Shown here: positions 35,329 to 43,922 of the stretch, one piece after another | Layout of the letters: every line of letters begins with the position of its first letter | Numbering within the stretch: position 1 is the stretch's first letter | Origin: Salibacterium halotolerans | GTDB taxonomy: Bacteria; Bacillota; Bacilli; Bacillales; Marinococcaceae | Length of the DNA stretch: 63,531 nucleotides | NCBI RefSeq assembly: GCF_900115625.1 | Contig: NZ_FOXD01000019.1 | Coordinates: forward strand, 1 to 63,531 | Direction: 5' to 3' | Program-made: the position numbers and the translations under genes | The notes under the pieces: model-generated | Database searches by the model: none | What the model saw: only the letters and a program-made list of their open reading frames with translations | Told to the model about the DNA's origin: nothing

Positions 35329-35457
35329 GTTTCCAAACTCCTTTCAGATGATAGTATGCCTTGTCATACGTAAAATTCCGAAATTGCGTTTCACGCGGTT
35401 TTATTTCCCCTGGTGATGTTATAATAAACCTCACAGCCACCGAAAGGAGCGAAACCT

Positions 35458-35970
35458 ATGGGGACATATGAGCATAAACAGGAAGCACCGGAACAGGTGA
35501 GATGCATGGTCATTACCGTCTCGGACACAAGAACCGCCGCGCAGGACAAAAGCGGGAAATTCATTCAGGAGCAGCTGGAAGGGGAAGGGCACCTCGTCAT
35601 AGACTACCGGATTGTTAAAGATAACGATAACCGGATCCAGTTCCTGCTGCAGAAAGCAGGGGCCGATGCAGCCATTGATGCTGTGCTTCTCAATGGAGGG
35701 ACGGGAATAGCAAAGAGGGACACTACATATGAAGCGGTTCACGGGCTGCTGGATAAAGAAATGCCGGGATTTGGGGAGATGTTCAGGTATTTAAGTTTTG
35801 TTGAAGATATCGGAACTGCCGCCATATTAAGCCGGGCGGTGGCCGGTGTGTACAAAGACACGGCTGTTTTCTCCATGCCCGGTTCTTCCGGTGCCGTCCG
35901 GCTGGCACTGAACCGGCTGATCCTCCCGGAGCTCGGCCACGTCATCCGTGAAATCCAGAAGGACCTCTAA
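35458..35970 (+). CDS. moaB: Molybdenum cofactor biosynthesis protein MoaB
   Basis: 170 residues; AAAGGAG lies 8 nt before the ATG. The MogA/MoaB fold is marked by VITVSDTRTAAQDKSG, LLNGGTGIAKRDTTYEA and FSMPGSSGAVRLAL. It adenylylates molybdopterin in related organisms, or is dispensable in some Bacilli. No other moa/moe gene is nearby. An inverted repeat follows the stop. Confidence 0.92.
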   Translation: MGTYEHKQEAPEQVRCMVITVSDTRTAAQDKSGKFIQEQLEGEGHLVIDYRIVKDNDNRIQFLLQKAGADAAIDAVLLNGGTGIAKRDTTYEAVHGLLDKEMPGFGEMFRYLSFVEDIGTAAILSRAVAGVYKDTAVFSMPGSSGAVRLALNRLILPELGHVIREIQKDL

Positions 35971-35981
35971 GCAGAGCACAC

Positions 35982-36018
35982 GGATACGGACGTGCGAAAA
36001 ACCGGTACGTCCGTATCC
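35982..36018. repeat. 12-bp inverted repeat between moaB and the zinc-ribbon gene
   Basis: GGATACGGACGT (35982-35993) and ACGTCCGTATCC (36007-36018) are perfect complements with a 13-nt loop. No T tract follows, so it is either a weak bidirectional terminator for two convergent genes or a protein site. Confidence 0.5.
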
Positions 36019-36057
36019 TGGAGGTCACAGATCACCCGCGCTTTCATGCACTGGTGC

Positions 36058-36210
36058 TCACGCTTTCGGCCACGCCCGGCGTTCTGCGTATTCCATGCAC
36101 ATTCTGCACACTGGTACCTTTTTTCCACTGGAAGGAGTAATATAATAACGCGGCTTGTATCCGCGGATTTTCTTTTTACAGATGCCACAAGTCTTTCCAA
36201 ACAACATCAT
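36058..36210 (-). CDS. Small zinc-ribbon-like protein
   Basis: 50 residues from MMLFGKTCGICKKKIRGYKP; start 36210 (or 36207) follows AAAGGAG, whereas the longer frame to 36252 has no such site. Two CxxC pairs, CGIC and CRMC, 25 residues apart, predict a zinc ribbon, and the chain is strongly basic. It is convergent with moaB. Family function is unknown to me; nucleic-acid or protein binding is the usual guess. Confidence 0.65.
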   Translation of the reverse strand: MMLFGKTCGICKKKIRGYKPRYYITPSSGKKVPVCRMCMEYAERRAWPKA

Positions 36211-36307
36211 ACTGTCTCCTTTCCTTCTTCCTTTTCCCATCATAATATACATTCCTGGTGTTTTTAACTATTCCGCTTATCCCTCCCCATCCATCCCCAA
36301 ATCTTAC

Positions 36308-36452
36308 CTGAACAAACTTTCTTGTTCAGACGTCATAAAGTCCCACATTGCAAATTCCATTCATACAAACATTGAACATATAAACCCCTTACATTAGAGG
36401 TGAAAACGGTATATCATAATAATATATCCAGCATAAAGTATCACATTGCAAA
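36308..36452 (+). promoter_or_regulatory. Candidate control region of the ascorbate-type PTS operon
   Basis: CTGAACAA and TTGTTCAG (36308-36329) form an 8-bp inverted repeat with a 6-nt spacer. The 11-mer CACATTGCAAA occurs twice, at 36344-36354 and 36442-36452. These lie within 175 bp upstream of the PRD regulator gene and may be activator sites. No cre consensus or clear promoter was found. Confidence 0.35.
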
Positions 36453-36481
36453 ATCAAATGCTGCAAAAAGGAGGGTTGGCC

Positions 36482-38590
36482 ATGGTGCTCGATAAACGCA
36501 GAATATCGCTGCTTCATTATCTTTATCAACAAAACAGGAAAGTAGAAATGGAGCAGCTCAAGAAACAATTCGGGGTCTCCCAGCGGACTATTTATTATGA
36601 CATCGATCAGATCAACGGATGGCTCCGGCAGGAACAGCTGGAACCTATTCAAAAACCGTACGGTCAGGGTTTTTTTCTGACAAAACAAACCGCTGAGGTA
36701 CTGCCGGATAAACTGACACTGCAGGATGAATGGGATTACCGTTTTTCACCGGAAGAGCGCATCAGACTCACCACACTGACGTTATTGACGCAGCATAAGC
36801 CTGTCCCTGTGCAGGATCTGAAAAATAACGTGCAGGTGAGCCGGGGCACCATCTTCCGCGATCTGCAGAAAATCAGCAGGGATATGGATGCCAGAGGCCT
36901 GACCCTTGCCCATGAGAACACAGGTTATGTCGTACAGGGACAGGAAAAAGAGAAAAGACAAATGATGAGCGATACAATGACCACTCTGCTCACGGACAAT
37001 AACAATGACCATATAAAACAGAAGCTGAATCATATACTCCACCCTTCCGATCCGGCAGAGGAAACGAACCTGTTTTCCATTATTCAGGACGAAATCGCGG
37101 CGCTGGAAGACGTGCTGGACGTTTCCTTCACCGAAGACATGTTCCAGCTTCTCATTCTGCAGATTATGATCGCTGTCCAGAGAAAATCCCATGATTTCTC
37201 TCTGGCCGTAGACGAAGAAGAAAAAAAGATTCTCGAGAGCACCCGTGCCTTTGAAGCAGCCCGGCAGTTAAATGACCGCCTCCGCGAAAAAGGGTTCCAA
37301 CCGCTTCCCAAACAGGAGATTCACCTGTTAACGATTCAGATTCTTGGTTCCAGGGTTCATTATGACCCAAGAACGGGCTCCAATACAAAGGCGATGGAGC
37401 AGCTGCGGATGGTCATCAAGAAAATTGTGGATGATTTCCAGGTAACAGCCTGCATTATTTTCGAAGAAAGAAAACAGCTTGAGGACAATTTGTTTGTGCA
37501 CCTAAAGCCGACGTACTTTCGTCTGAAATACGGACTTTCTTTAAACAATCATTACTACAGGGATATTCAGACTCATTACCCCGACATCTATGATTTAACA
37601 AAACGTTCCCTGTCCCACCTGGAATCATTCATCGGCAGCCCCATCCCGAAAGAGGAAACAGCCTATATTGCCATGCACTTCGGGGGCTGGCTCCGCAGGG
37701 AAAACCAGACAAGTGTAAAAAAATACCGCGGCGTGGTAGTCTGCGAAAACGGCATCGCCGCTTCCGGAATGGTAAGAGCGCAGGTGGAATCCCTGCTTCC
37801 CGAGATCATGATTACAGACACGCTCTCCATCAGAGAGTACAACAATCAGCCGGTTGAGACCGATATTGTTTTTTCGACATCGTTTATTAAACAGAAACAG
37901 ACTCCTATCATTTATCTGCCGACCATTTTGAACGAAACGGACAGAGAATCCGTCGTTTACCGGGCACGCAAATGTCTAAAACCCGACGCCGCTGGATTTC
38001 ACAATATAGAGGGTCTGATGAATATCATTGATCACCATACCGACATTCATGATAAAGAGGCGCTGCAGGAAAAACTGGAGAGCTTCTTATCAAGCCGCCA
38101 TTCGGTTAAGAAGGAGACGTACAAACCTATGCTGGATGAATTACTAACCGAACAGACAATTCAGTTTGAACAGGAAGTGCAGGACTGGGAACATGCCGTC
38201 CGGCTTGCTTCGGATCCGCTTCTACGGCTGGAGCATATCCAGCAGGACTATGTGGAAGCCATGATTGGAAACATCCGGGAAAACGGCCCTTATGTTGTCA
38301 TTGCGCCTCATATTGCACTTCCCCACGCCAGACCGGAAGAGGGGGTGGATAAGCTTGGCATGAGTCTGCTGCATTTAAAACATCCGGTGTTCTTTTCGGA
38401 TCAGGAGAAGCACCAGGCCAGACTTGTGATTGTACTCGCCGCCGTTGATAACGAAACACACCTGCAGGCACTATCCCAACTGACGGAAATGCTTTCAGAC
38501 GCCGGAAATACCGAACAGCTGCTGGAAGCTGAGAAAGCAGAAGATATCTTAAGTCTCGTGACTCACTATTCATTACAAGGAGGACAATAA
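36482..38590 (+). CDS. PRD-containing transcriptional regulator with EIIB- and EIIA-like domains (MtlR/UlaR type)
   Basis: 702 residues from MVLDKRRISLLHYLYQ; start 36482 is fixed by GGAGGG. Domains in order: two HTH regions (about 5-65, QRTIYYDIDQI; 95-150, RGTIFRDLQKI), two PRDs (about 170-390), an EIIB-like domain with Cys in VVCENGIAASG (about 400-490) and an EIIA domain with His in PHIALPHARP (about 540-690). The PTS phosphorylates such regulators to control their activity. It is followed, 1 bp on, by the EIIB gene, and the operon has no separate EIIA gene, so this EIIA domain may also serve transport. Confidence 0.9.
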   Translation: MVLDKRRISLLHYLYQQNRKVEMEQLKKQFGVSQRTIYYDIDQINGWLRQEQLEPIQKPYGQGFFLTKQTAEVLPDKLTLQDEWDYRFSPEERIRLTTLTLLTQHKPVPVQDLKNNVQVSRGTIFRDLQKISRDMDARGLTLAHENTGYVVQGQEKEKRQMMSDTMTTLLTDNNNDHIKQKLNHILHPSDPAEETNLFSIIQDEIAALEDVLDVSFTEDMFQLLILQIMIAVQRKSHDFSLAVDEEEKKILESTRAFEAARQLNDRLREKGFQPLPKQEIHLLTIQILGSRVHYDPRTGSNTKAMEQLRMVIKKIVDDFQVTACIIFEERKQLEDNLFVHLKPTYFRLKYGLSLNNHYYRDIQTHYPDIYDLTKRSLSHLESFIGSPIPKEETAYIAMHFGGWLRRENQTSVKKYRGVVVCENGIAASGMVRAQVESLLPEIMITDTLSIREYNNQPVETDIVFSTSFIKQKQTPIIYLPTILNETDRESVVYRARKCLKPDAAGFHNIEGLMNIIDHHTDIHDKEALQEKLESFLSSRHSVKKETYKPMLDELLTEQTIQFEQEVQDWEHAVRLASDPLLRLEHIQQDYVEAMIGNIRENGPYVVIAPHIALPHARPEEGVDKLGMSLLHLKHPVFFSDQEKHQARLVIVLAAVDNETHLQALSQLTEMLSDAGNTEQLLEAEKAEDILSLVTHYSLQGGQ

Positions 38591-38591
38591 C

Positions 38592-38858
38592 ATGAAAAAG
38601 ATTGTCGTTGTATGCGGAAATGGACTGGGAAGTTCGATGATGGTGGAAATGAACGTAAACAGTATCCTCAAGGACATGAACACCGAAGCCGGCGTCTCCC
38701 ACACAGATTTAACTACAGCCAAGACAGAGCAGGCGGACCTTTTCATCGGGTCGGAAGATATACTCCGCTCGTTGGATGACGGAAGCCGCAATATCGCCCT
38801 GCTGAACAATCTGCTGGATAAAGAAGAACTGCGCCGTGTGCTCGAAGAAAGATTATAA
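38592..38858 (+). CDS. PTS EIIB component, ascorbate (UlaB/SgaB) family
   Basis: 88 residues. The phosphocysteine loop is VCGNGLGSSMM (Cys9). It receives phosphate from an EIIA and passes it to the sugar bound by the EIIC. AAGGAGG overlaps the stop of the upstream regulator gene, so translation is coupled. Confidence 0.9.
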   Translation: MKKIVVVCGNGLGSSMMVEMNVNSILKDMNTEAGVSHTDLTTAKTEQADLFIGSEDILRSLDDGSRNIALLNNLLDKEELRRVLEERL

Positions 38859-38893
38859 ACAGCGTGTCATAAAGGAGAGAAGGGGGATTAGAA

Positions 38894-40252
38894 ATGATTG
38901 ATCTTTTAATGAATGATATCCTGGGTACGCCCGAGATATTAGTCGGTCTGTTCGCTTTCATTGGTCTTTTGGTACAACGGAAGATGTTTTCGGATGTCAT
39001 TTCCGGAACATTAAAAACCGTTCTTGGTTTTGTCATTTTAGGGGCCGGCGCTTCAGTTATTCAAGGGTCGCTCGGCCAATTCAGCAGCATGTTCAATCAC
39101 GCGTTTAACGTAGATGGCGTGATTCCAAATAATGAGGCGATTGTCGCGGTCGCCCAGGACTCTTTTGGTACAGAAACAGCGATGATTATGCTGTTCGGCA
39201 TGATTACAAATATTATTCTGGCACGGGTGACGCCTTTTAAATTTATCTTTCTGACCGGGCATCATATTATGTTTATGGCCTGCCTGATCGCCGTTATTCT
39301 CACTACTTCAGGGATGTCGGGCTTCTCGATGATCGTTCTCGGAGCTGTTACTCTCGGTTCTCTTATGGTGTTGTTCCCGGCACTGCTGCAGCCCTACACG
39401 AGAGAAATCACACAATCAGACGATTTCGCCGTCGGACACTTCGGCTCCATGGGCTATTTTGTGGCCGGGTTCATCGGTAGAAGAATCGGGAACAAGTCCA
39501 AATCCACCGAAGAAATCAATGTTCCGAAATCCCTTGGTTTCCTGAGGGACACATCGGTGGCCGTTTCGCTGACGATGGTGATTCTGTTCCTCGTTGTCGG
39601 CGGATTCGCAGGCAGTTCCTTTATTGAAAGCGAATTGAGCGGCGGGCAGAACTTTCTCGTATTTTCCTTCATGCAGGGCCTCACATTTGCTGCCGGCGTT
39701 TACATCATTCTTGCCGGAGTCCGTATGATTCTTGGAGAAATCGTACCTGCCTTCAAAGGGATTGCGGATAAAATGGTGCCAAACGCCAAGCCGGCTCTGG
39801 ATGCCCCGACTGTTTTCCCGTTTGCCAACAATGCCGTGATCCTCGGATTTATGATCAGTTTTGTGGCTGGATTAATCAGCATGTTTCTGCTGCCGGTTTT
39901 CGGCCTCGCAGTAATTGTGCCCGGCCTTGTGCCGCACTTCTTTACCGGAGCGGCTGCCGGTGTATTCGGGAATGCCACAGGCGGTCGTGCTGGAGCGATT
40001 GTCGGTTCCGCCGCCAATGGTATCATGATCAGCTTTCTTCCGGCTTTGCTGCTTCCCGTCCTTGGCACACTCGGATTTGAAAGTACGACATTCGGGGATG
40101 CCGATTTCGGCGTTGTTGGTCTGATTCTTGGAAATATAAGCAATATTGTGTCATCCAATATGCTGTTTGCCATTATTGTACTGCTGCTTCTCGCCATCTG
40201 CTTTGCTGCCGGCTGGAGATCCTACAAGAAACAGGAGAGCAGCACTTCGTAA
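38894..40252 (+). CDS. PTS EIIC component, ascorbate (UlaA/SgaT) family
   Basis: 452 residues, about 11 helices; GGAGAGAAGGGG precedes the ATG. Features of UlaA-type porters: LVGLFAFIGLLVQRK, FGMITNIILARVTPFKFIFLTGHH and GNATGGRAGAIVGSAANG. L-ascorbate is the known substrate of the prototype, but many Bacillaceae homologues have other or unknown substrates, and no ascorbate-catabolic genes follow. It ends the operon before a strong terminator. Confidence 0.9.
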   Translation: MIDLLMNDILGTPEILVGLFAFIGLLVQRKMFSDVISGTLKTVLGFVILGAGASVIQGSLGQFSSMFNHAFNVDGVIPNNEAIVAVAQDSFGTETAMIMLFGMITNIILARVTPFKFIFLTGHHIMFMACLIAVILTTSGMSGFSMIVLGAVTLGSLMVLFPALLQPYTREITQSDDFAVGHFGSMGYFVAGFIGRRIGNKSKSTEEINVPKSLGFLRDTSVAVSLTMVILFLVVGGFAGSSFIESELSGGQNFLVFSFMQGLTFAAGVYIILAGVRMILGEIVPAFKGIADKMVPNAKPALDAPTVFPFANNAVILGFMISFVAGLISMFLLPVFGLAVIVPGLVPHFFTGAAAGVFGNATGGRAGAIVGSAANGIMISFLPALLLPVLGTLGFESTTFGDADFGVVGLILGNISNIVSSNMLFAIIVLLLLAICFAAGWRSYKKQESSTS

Positions 40253-40271
40253 GTAATGGTGGAAATGGTAC

Positions 40272-40316
40272 AAAACGCTTCCGGTTATCGTGCAGAAGAG
40301 CCGGAAGCGTTTTTTG
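40272..40316 (+). terminator. Terminator of the PTS operon
   Basis: AAAACGCTTCCGG (40272-40284) pairs with CCGGAAGCGTTTT (40301-40313), followed by T residues. It begins 20 bp after the EIIC stop. Confidence 0.9.
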
Positions 40317-40853
40317 GTTTATTTTCAGAAAAAACAGAAAGTTGGCGTCCGGATCCGGAGAAAAGAACCCCCCCTCTTTTCTAATCGTTTGTCATTTCCG
40401 CTGCGCGCCGCGGCGAAGGTGTATAAATAATGACTGCCGTCCACCTCATCCGGTTTCACCGGAAAATCAAAAGACGCCGTCGTCGATCCAGTGGGAGGTG
40501 CTTTCGTCGTGTCCCAATTCGTATTCTTATATCCTGCTCTGCACAACCGAATGTTTCACATACAACCGTTTCAATGACTCCAAGGATACCCTGCCCGGAT
40601 TCTTCAAAACTGAATGGGGTTTTCGACTGATTGTAATATCAAGTGCAACAGGGTTGGATTTTTTTCTTTGTGCAATACACTTTTATTTTGGTTCCTTTCT
40701 GTATCCCTTTACAGCAGGCTTTTTTCTGTTTTTTCACCTTATGAGACGTTTGTTCAGCCTCCCCCTTTGTTCCACCGTCTCATACGTTAGAATAGTTCAC
40801 ATTAAATTTTTTGAAAAAATCAACACCCCGTATTGGAATGCTGATTGGGACGG
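40317..40853. other. Gene-poor stretch with possible coding relic
   Basis: No convincing gene is present in this 537-bp region. On the - strand, 40325-40555 encodes a protein-like run (contains STTASFDFPVKPDEVDGSHY) with no ribosome binding site or typical start, and it could be a gene relic. The + frame over the same bases is compositionally noisy. Confidence 0.35.
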
Positions 40854-41693
40854 TTATTCTTTTTCCCTCAATGCTTCTCTTGGAAAATCGGGGACGAGTC
40901 CTGCGTCGGTGGCTCGTTCGAGAAAGACGCGGACGGCTGCACACCCGTCTTCTCCGAGATCCCTTGTGAATTCATTGACGTATAAATCGATGTGCTGCTG
41001 CGCGACCTCGGGCGCCATCTCCTGGGAATGTTCCATGACATAGTCGTTTGAATCTTCGGGACGCGACCAGGCGTGGTCGACTGATTCACGGATCCATTTT
41101 TCCACTTTTTCATAATCCACGGACCGCCGGGCGATGATGGCGCCGAGTGGAATCGGAAAGCCGGTGTCAGCCTCCCACCATTCCCCGAGATCCTGAAGCA
41201 TGTGCAGGCCGTACGTGTGATACGTAAAACGGGCTTCGTGGATTACAAGACCGGCATCAACCTCGCCGCGTTGAACGGCCGGCATAATATCATCAAACGG
41301 CATAATCCGGATGTCACCAACCGCTTCATGCAGGTTCTGGGCCGTCCAAAGCCGGAACAACAGGTACGCAGTCGATCGGTCACTCGGAACCGCCACCGTG
41401 CGCCCTTCGAGAAACCGTGGATTCTGCCCGCCTTCTTTCGTCAAAACCAACGGACCGCATCCTCTTCCAAGAGCGCCTCCGCAGGAGAGAAGACGGTAAT
41501 GATCGAGCACCCACGGCAGCGCGGCAAAAGATATTTTCATCACTTCCGGCCCTTCCTGATTCGCGGCCCAGTAGTTTGTCTGGTCTATGTCGGCATACGT
41601 CACTTCCACCGGAGGCGCATCCGGGACAAGGCCGTGGACAAGGGCGTGGAATGTAAACGTATCGTTTGGACATGAAGAAAAAGCAATATTCAT
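40854..41693 (-). CDS. mqnD: 1,4-dihydroxy-6-naphthoate synthase (futalosine pathway)
   Basis: 279 residues beginning MNIAFSSCPNDTFTFHALVHG, the hallmark N-terminus of MqnD, with ISFAALPWVLDHYRLLSCGGALG, VAVPSDRSTAYLL and GLVIHEARFTY (candidate catalytic His). It converts cyclic dehypoxanthinyl futalosine to 1,4-dihydroxy-6-naphthoate in the alternative menaquinone route. It is adjacent to mqnB (1 bp gap) and translated after it. The other mqn genes must lie elsewhere. Confidence 0.93.
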   Translation of the reverse strand: MNIAFSSCPNDTFTFHALVHGLVPDAPPVEVTYADIDQTNYWAANQEGPEVMKISFAALPWVLDHYRLLSCGGALGRGCGPLVLTKEGGQNPRFLEGRTVAVPSDRSTAYLLFRLWTAQNLHEAVGDIRIMPFDDIMPAVQRGEVDAGLVIHEARFTYHTYGLHMLQDLGEWWEADTGFPIPLGAIIARRSVDYEKVEKWIRESVDHAWSRPEDSNDYVMEHSQEMAPEVAQQHIDLYVNEFTRDLGEDGCAAVRVFLERATDAGLVPDFPREALREKE

Positions 41694-41694
41694 T

Positions 41695-42342
41695 TTAAAA
41701 AACCTCCCGTAAAATCGGACTCATCTGTTCGAGTGCTGCAAGTGCTCCGGGGATATCCCAGTTATCGCGGTCGCGCGGGCCGACGGGATTGGATACGGCG
41801 CGGACTTCAAAGGCAGGAATGTTCTGCCTGCGCGCCGCGGCGGCCACGCCGAATCCTTCCATCGCTTCCGCGCGGGCACCGGAAAAACGATCGCGGAGCC
41901 TGTCGGCGGTGGCATAGGTCCCAGTGGCGGTCAAAGTCGTCAAAACCGGCCCGGTACACGCATGCATGCCGGCTTCCTCCGCCTTCTGCCGCATCTGTTC
42001 TACCATTGCCGGATCGCAGTGGTAACGGGACGCTCCTAGACCGAGGTGTTCCATCGAAAGAAAACCATCCGGTGCCTCCGCTCCCGCCTCCGCAGCAACC
42101 ATTTCGTTTGCAATGACAATGGCCCCGATACCTTCCGATTCCTGAAAAGCTCCCGCAATCCCTGCGTTAATAACAGCTTTGTACTTTTCACGCTGCAGAG
42201 CGGACGCCGTACTGACGGCGGCTTCCGCCAGTCCGGCTCCCCCCGCTTCCACGACAAAACGCGGATCGTTCTCTAATCCTTTATGTAGCACTTCCGCTTC
42301 TTTTTCCACCGCTGTGACAATCAGAATCTTTCCTTCTTCCAT
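41695..42342 (-). CDS. mqnB: Futalosine hydrolase
   Basis: 215 residues from MEEGKILIVTAVEKEAEV; start 42342 is set by AAAGGAG, which rules out the frame extension to 42462. The nucleoside-phosphorylase-like fold is shown by VINAGIAGAFQESEG, EMVAAEAGAEAPDGFLSM and AEAMEGFGVAAAARRQ. It releases hypoxanthine from futalosine. It forms a two-gene unit with mqnD. Confidence 0.9.
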   Translation of the reverse strand: MEEGKILIVTAVEKEAEVLHKGLENDPRFVVEAGGAGLAEAAVSTASALQREKYKAVINAGIAGAFQESEGIGAIVIANEMVAAEAGAEAPDGFLSMEHLGLGASRYHCDPAMVEQMRQKAEEAGMHACTGPVLTTLTATGTYATADRLRDRFSGARAEAMEGFGVAAAARRQNIPAFEVRAVSNPVGPRDRDNWDIPGALAALEQMSPILREVF

Positions 42343-42431
42343 GATGTGAACTCCTTTGCTGCTGATGGGCTGCTCTTTTATCCTATCACGGAATCCTTCT
42401 TTCTGTCCTGCCGGAGCAAAAAGCCGGTCAT

Positions 42432-42580
42432 GGTTACGTTTGTCTTGTTTCATTTGGAACAAACGTAACCATGGCAGGTTCCTGGTGACGTTTGCGAGAA
42501 AACAACCTGCCCTAAACGTAACTGGGAACGATTCATAACGACGTTTGTCCGGCCCGTCAATGAAAAAAGTGCCTCATGAC
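42432..42580 (-). repeat. TAAACG hairpin repeat, copy 2 (array)
   Basis: GGTTACGTTTGT (42432-42443) and ACAAACGTAACC (42459-42470) form a perfect 12-bp hairpin. Further ACGTTTG/TAAACGT words follow at about 42487, 42513 and 42541. Read on the - strand, 42550-42511 resembles positions 31-66 (AACGTCGTYATGAA then GTTTAG), and GGCCCGTCAATG and GTCATGAGGCACTT also recur. The 370-bp gap between mqnB and the Gfo/Idh gene holds no gene. Confidence 0.5.
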
Positions 42581-42712
42581 ACGAGCTGCCCGGTTTGCTG
42601 CACACGTTCGAACGACCAAAAGCCGAAAAACACACGAAAACACCCGAACGATGGCAGAAAAGCCTGCAGTTCGGATGTTTCTATAACGTATATATTTCTT
42701 TCCATGTTCTTC

Positions 42713-43906
42713 CTACGAAAGGCTGTTTGCCGGGATGGAAATCGTGCGGCCCTGCTTCGTCCAAGTTTCCGTTCCTTTTTCACTTGGCAGCTGCCAGTCT
42801 TCGTAGCACTGCTTCAGCAGTTCATCCAGACCTTCCACGTAGTGCAGCCGCGTCTGCGGATCATACTTTGTTATTTCTTCCGGGAAACGTTCTGCTTCCG
42901 GCACTGATTCATGCAGGGCGTTGATGGCATGAAGGTGGCTGAGTGCTGCTTCCGGGCCGCATAGTGTTTCGGTCCGCTGCTCCTGCACCGCTTCCATACA
43001 GTGATACAGCTTGAAACTCCGTTCGTTTTCCGGATTGCCGTACGTCACCACCGTGCCATCGGTAAACTCCGCCTTAAGCTCCTGTTCATGATGAACGTAC
43101 GTCAGCACGGCGTGTTCGAATTCATAGCAGATGATTGGACCAATCTCCTCTGTGACGGCGTGGGAGGCGAGAAAATAAACCGGGACGCCGCCCTCGGTTT
43201 CGCCTTTTAATGCACACGTATCAAACGTTTCAATATCGTTGGCACGGTACAGTTCCGCTGTGAGTTCCTTCAAAGGTGCGCTGCGTTCCGGCCGGGAGCC
43301 GAGAATGTAGAACATGTTGTGGAGAAAATGCGACGTCGCGTTGTTGACGACACTATCAAAAATTGGTGTCCGGTCAGCGGCGTATTTTTTCCCCGCCCAG
43401 GAAGCCCGTTCATAATATTCTTCCGTGCGCGGCCAGAGTGCGAGCGTCTTCATACGCCGGGCTTCACCGAACCTCCCAGCCGTAACGTCCTGTTTCACCT
43501 GTTGGATAACACGGCTGAAAGACCAGTCAAATCCAATCGCCACAAACGCATTTTTCTCCCGCTTCAACCGGATAATCGTTTCCGCGTCCTCCAGAGAAGG
43601 AGTCATCGGCTTCTCGCACAACACATGGCTTCCGTTCTCCAGTGCGCATATCGTCTGCGCGGTGTGAAAATGGATCGGTGTGGAGATAACGGCCAGATCC
43701 GCGTCATATTTCTCATAGAAGGATTCCATCGACGAAAATACCGGAATGTCCGCCTCTTTTAGCTGTTCATGATAGTCACTGTTCTCCGGGGCAATGTCCA
43801 CAACCCCCTGAATCCGGTTAAACATAAACTCTTCCCACAATACTTTCAGGTAATTGTTGCCGTAGCCGCCGATGCCGACGAGTACGATCGAAACCGATTG
43901 TTCCAT
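42713..43906 (-). CDS. Gfo/Idh/MocA family oxidoreductase A
   Basis: 397 residues. The NAD(P)-binding loop is VLVGIGGYGNNYL and the family EKP motif reads VLCEKPMTPS, with a C-terminal substrate domain. It oxidises or reduces a sugar or cyclitol hydroxyl at the expense of NAD(P). It is the last gene of the - strand pectin regulon, 16 bp after oxidoreductase B, so it probably acts on an acid-sugar intermediate. Confidence 0.88.
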   Translation of the reverse strand: MEQSVSIVLVGIGGYGNNYLKVLWEEFMFNRIQGVVDIAPENSDYHEQLKEADIPVFSSMESFYEKYDADLAVISTPIHFHTAQTICALENGSHVLCEKPMTPSLEDAETIIRLKREKNAFVAIGFDWSFSRVIQQVKQDVTAGRFGEARRMKTLALWPRTEEYYERASWAGKKYAADRTPIFDSVVNNATSHFLHNMFYILGSRPERSAPLKELTAELYRANDIETFDTCALKGETEGGVPVYFLASHAVTEEIGPIICYEFEHAVLTYVHHEQELKAEFTDGTVVTYGNPENERSFKLYHCMEAVQEQRTETLCGPEAALSHLHAINALHESVPEAERFPEEITKYDPQTRLHYVEGLDELLKQCYEDWQLPSEKGTETWTKQGRTISIPANSLS

Positions 43907-43922
43907 AAGCTCCTCCTCATTG

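Noticed and set aside
40342-41043. + strand frame of 233 residues over the mqnD 3' end
   Set aside because: Overlaps mqnD antisense and has no recognisable motif or start signal.
42432-42580. CRISPR-like array in the mqnB upstream gap
   Set aside because: Repeats are short, alternate in orientation and have irregular spacing; no cas gene is present.
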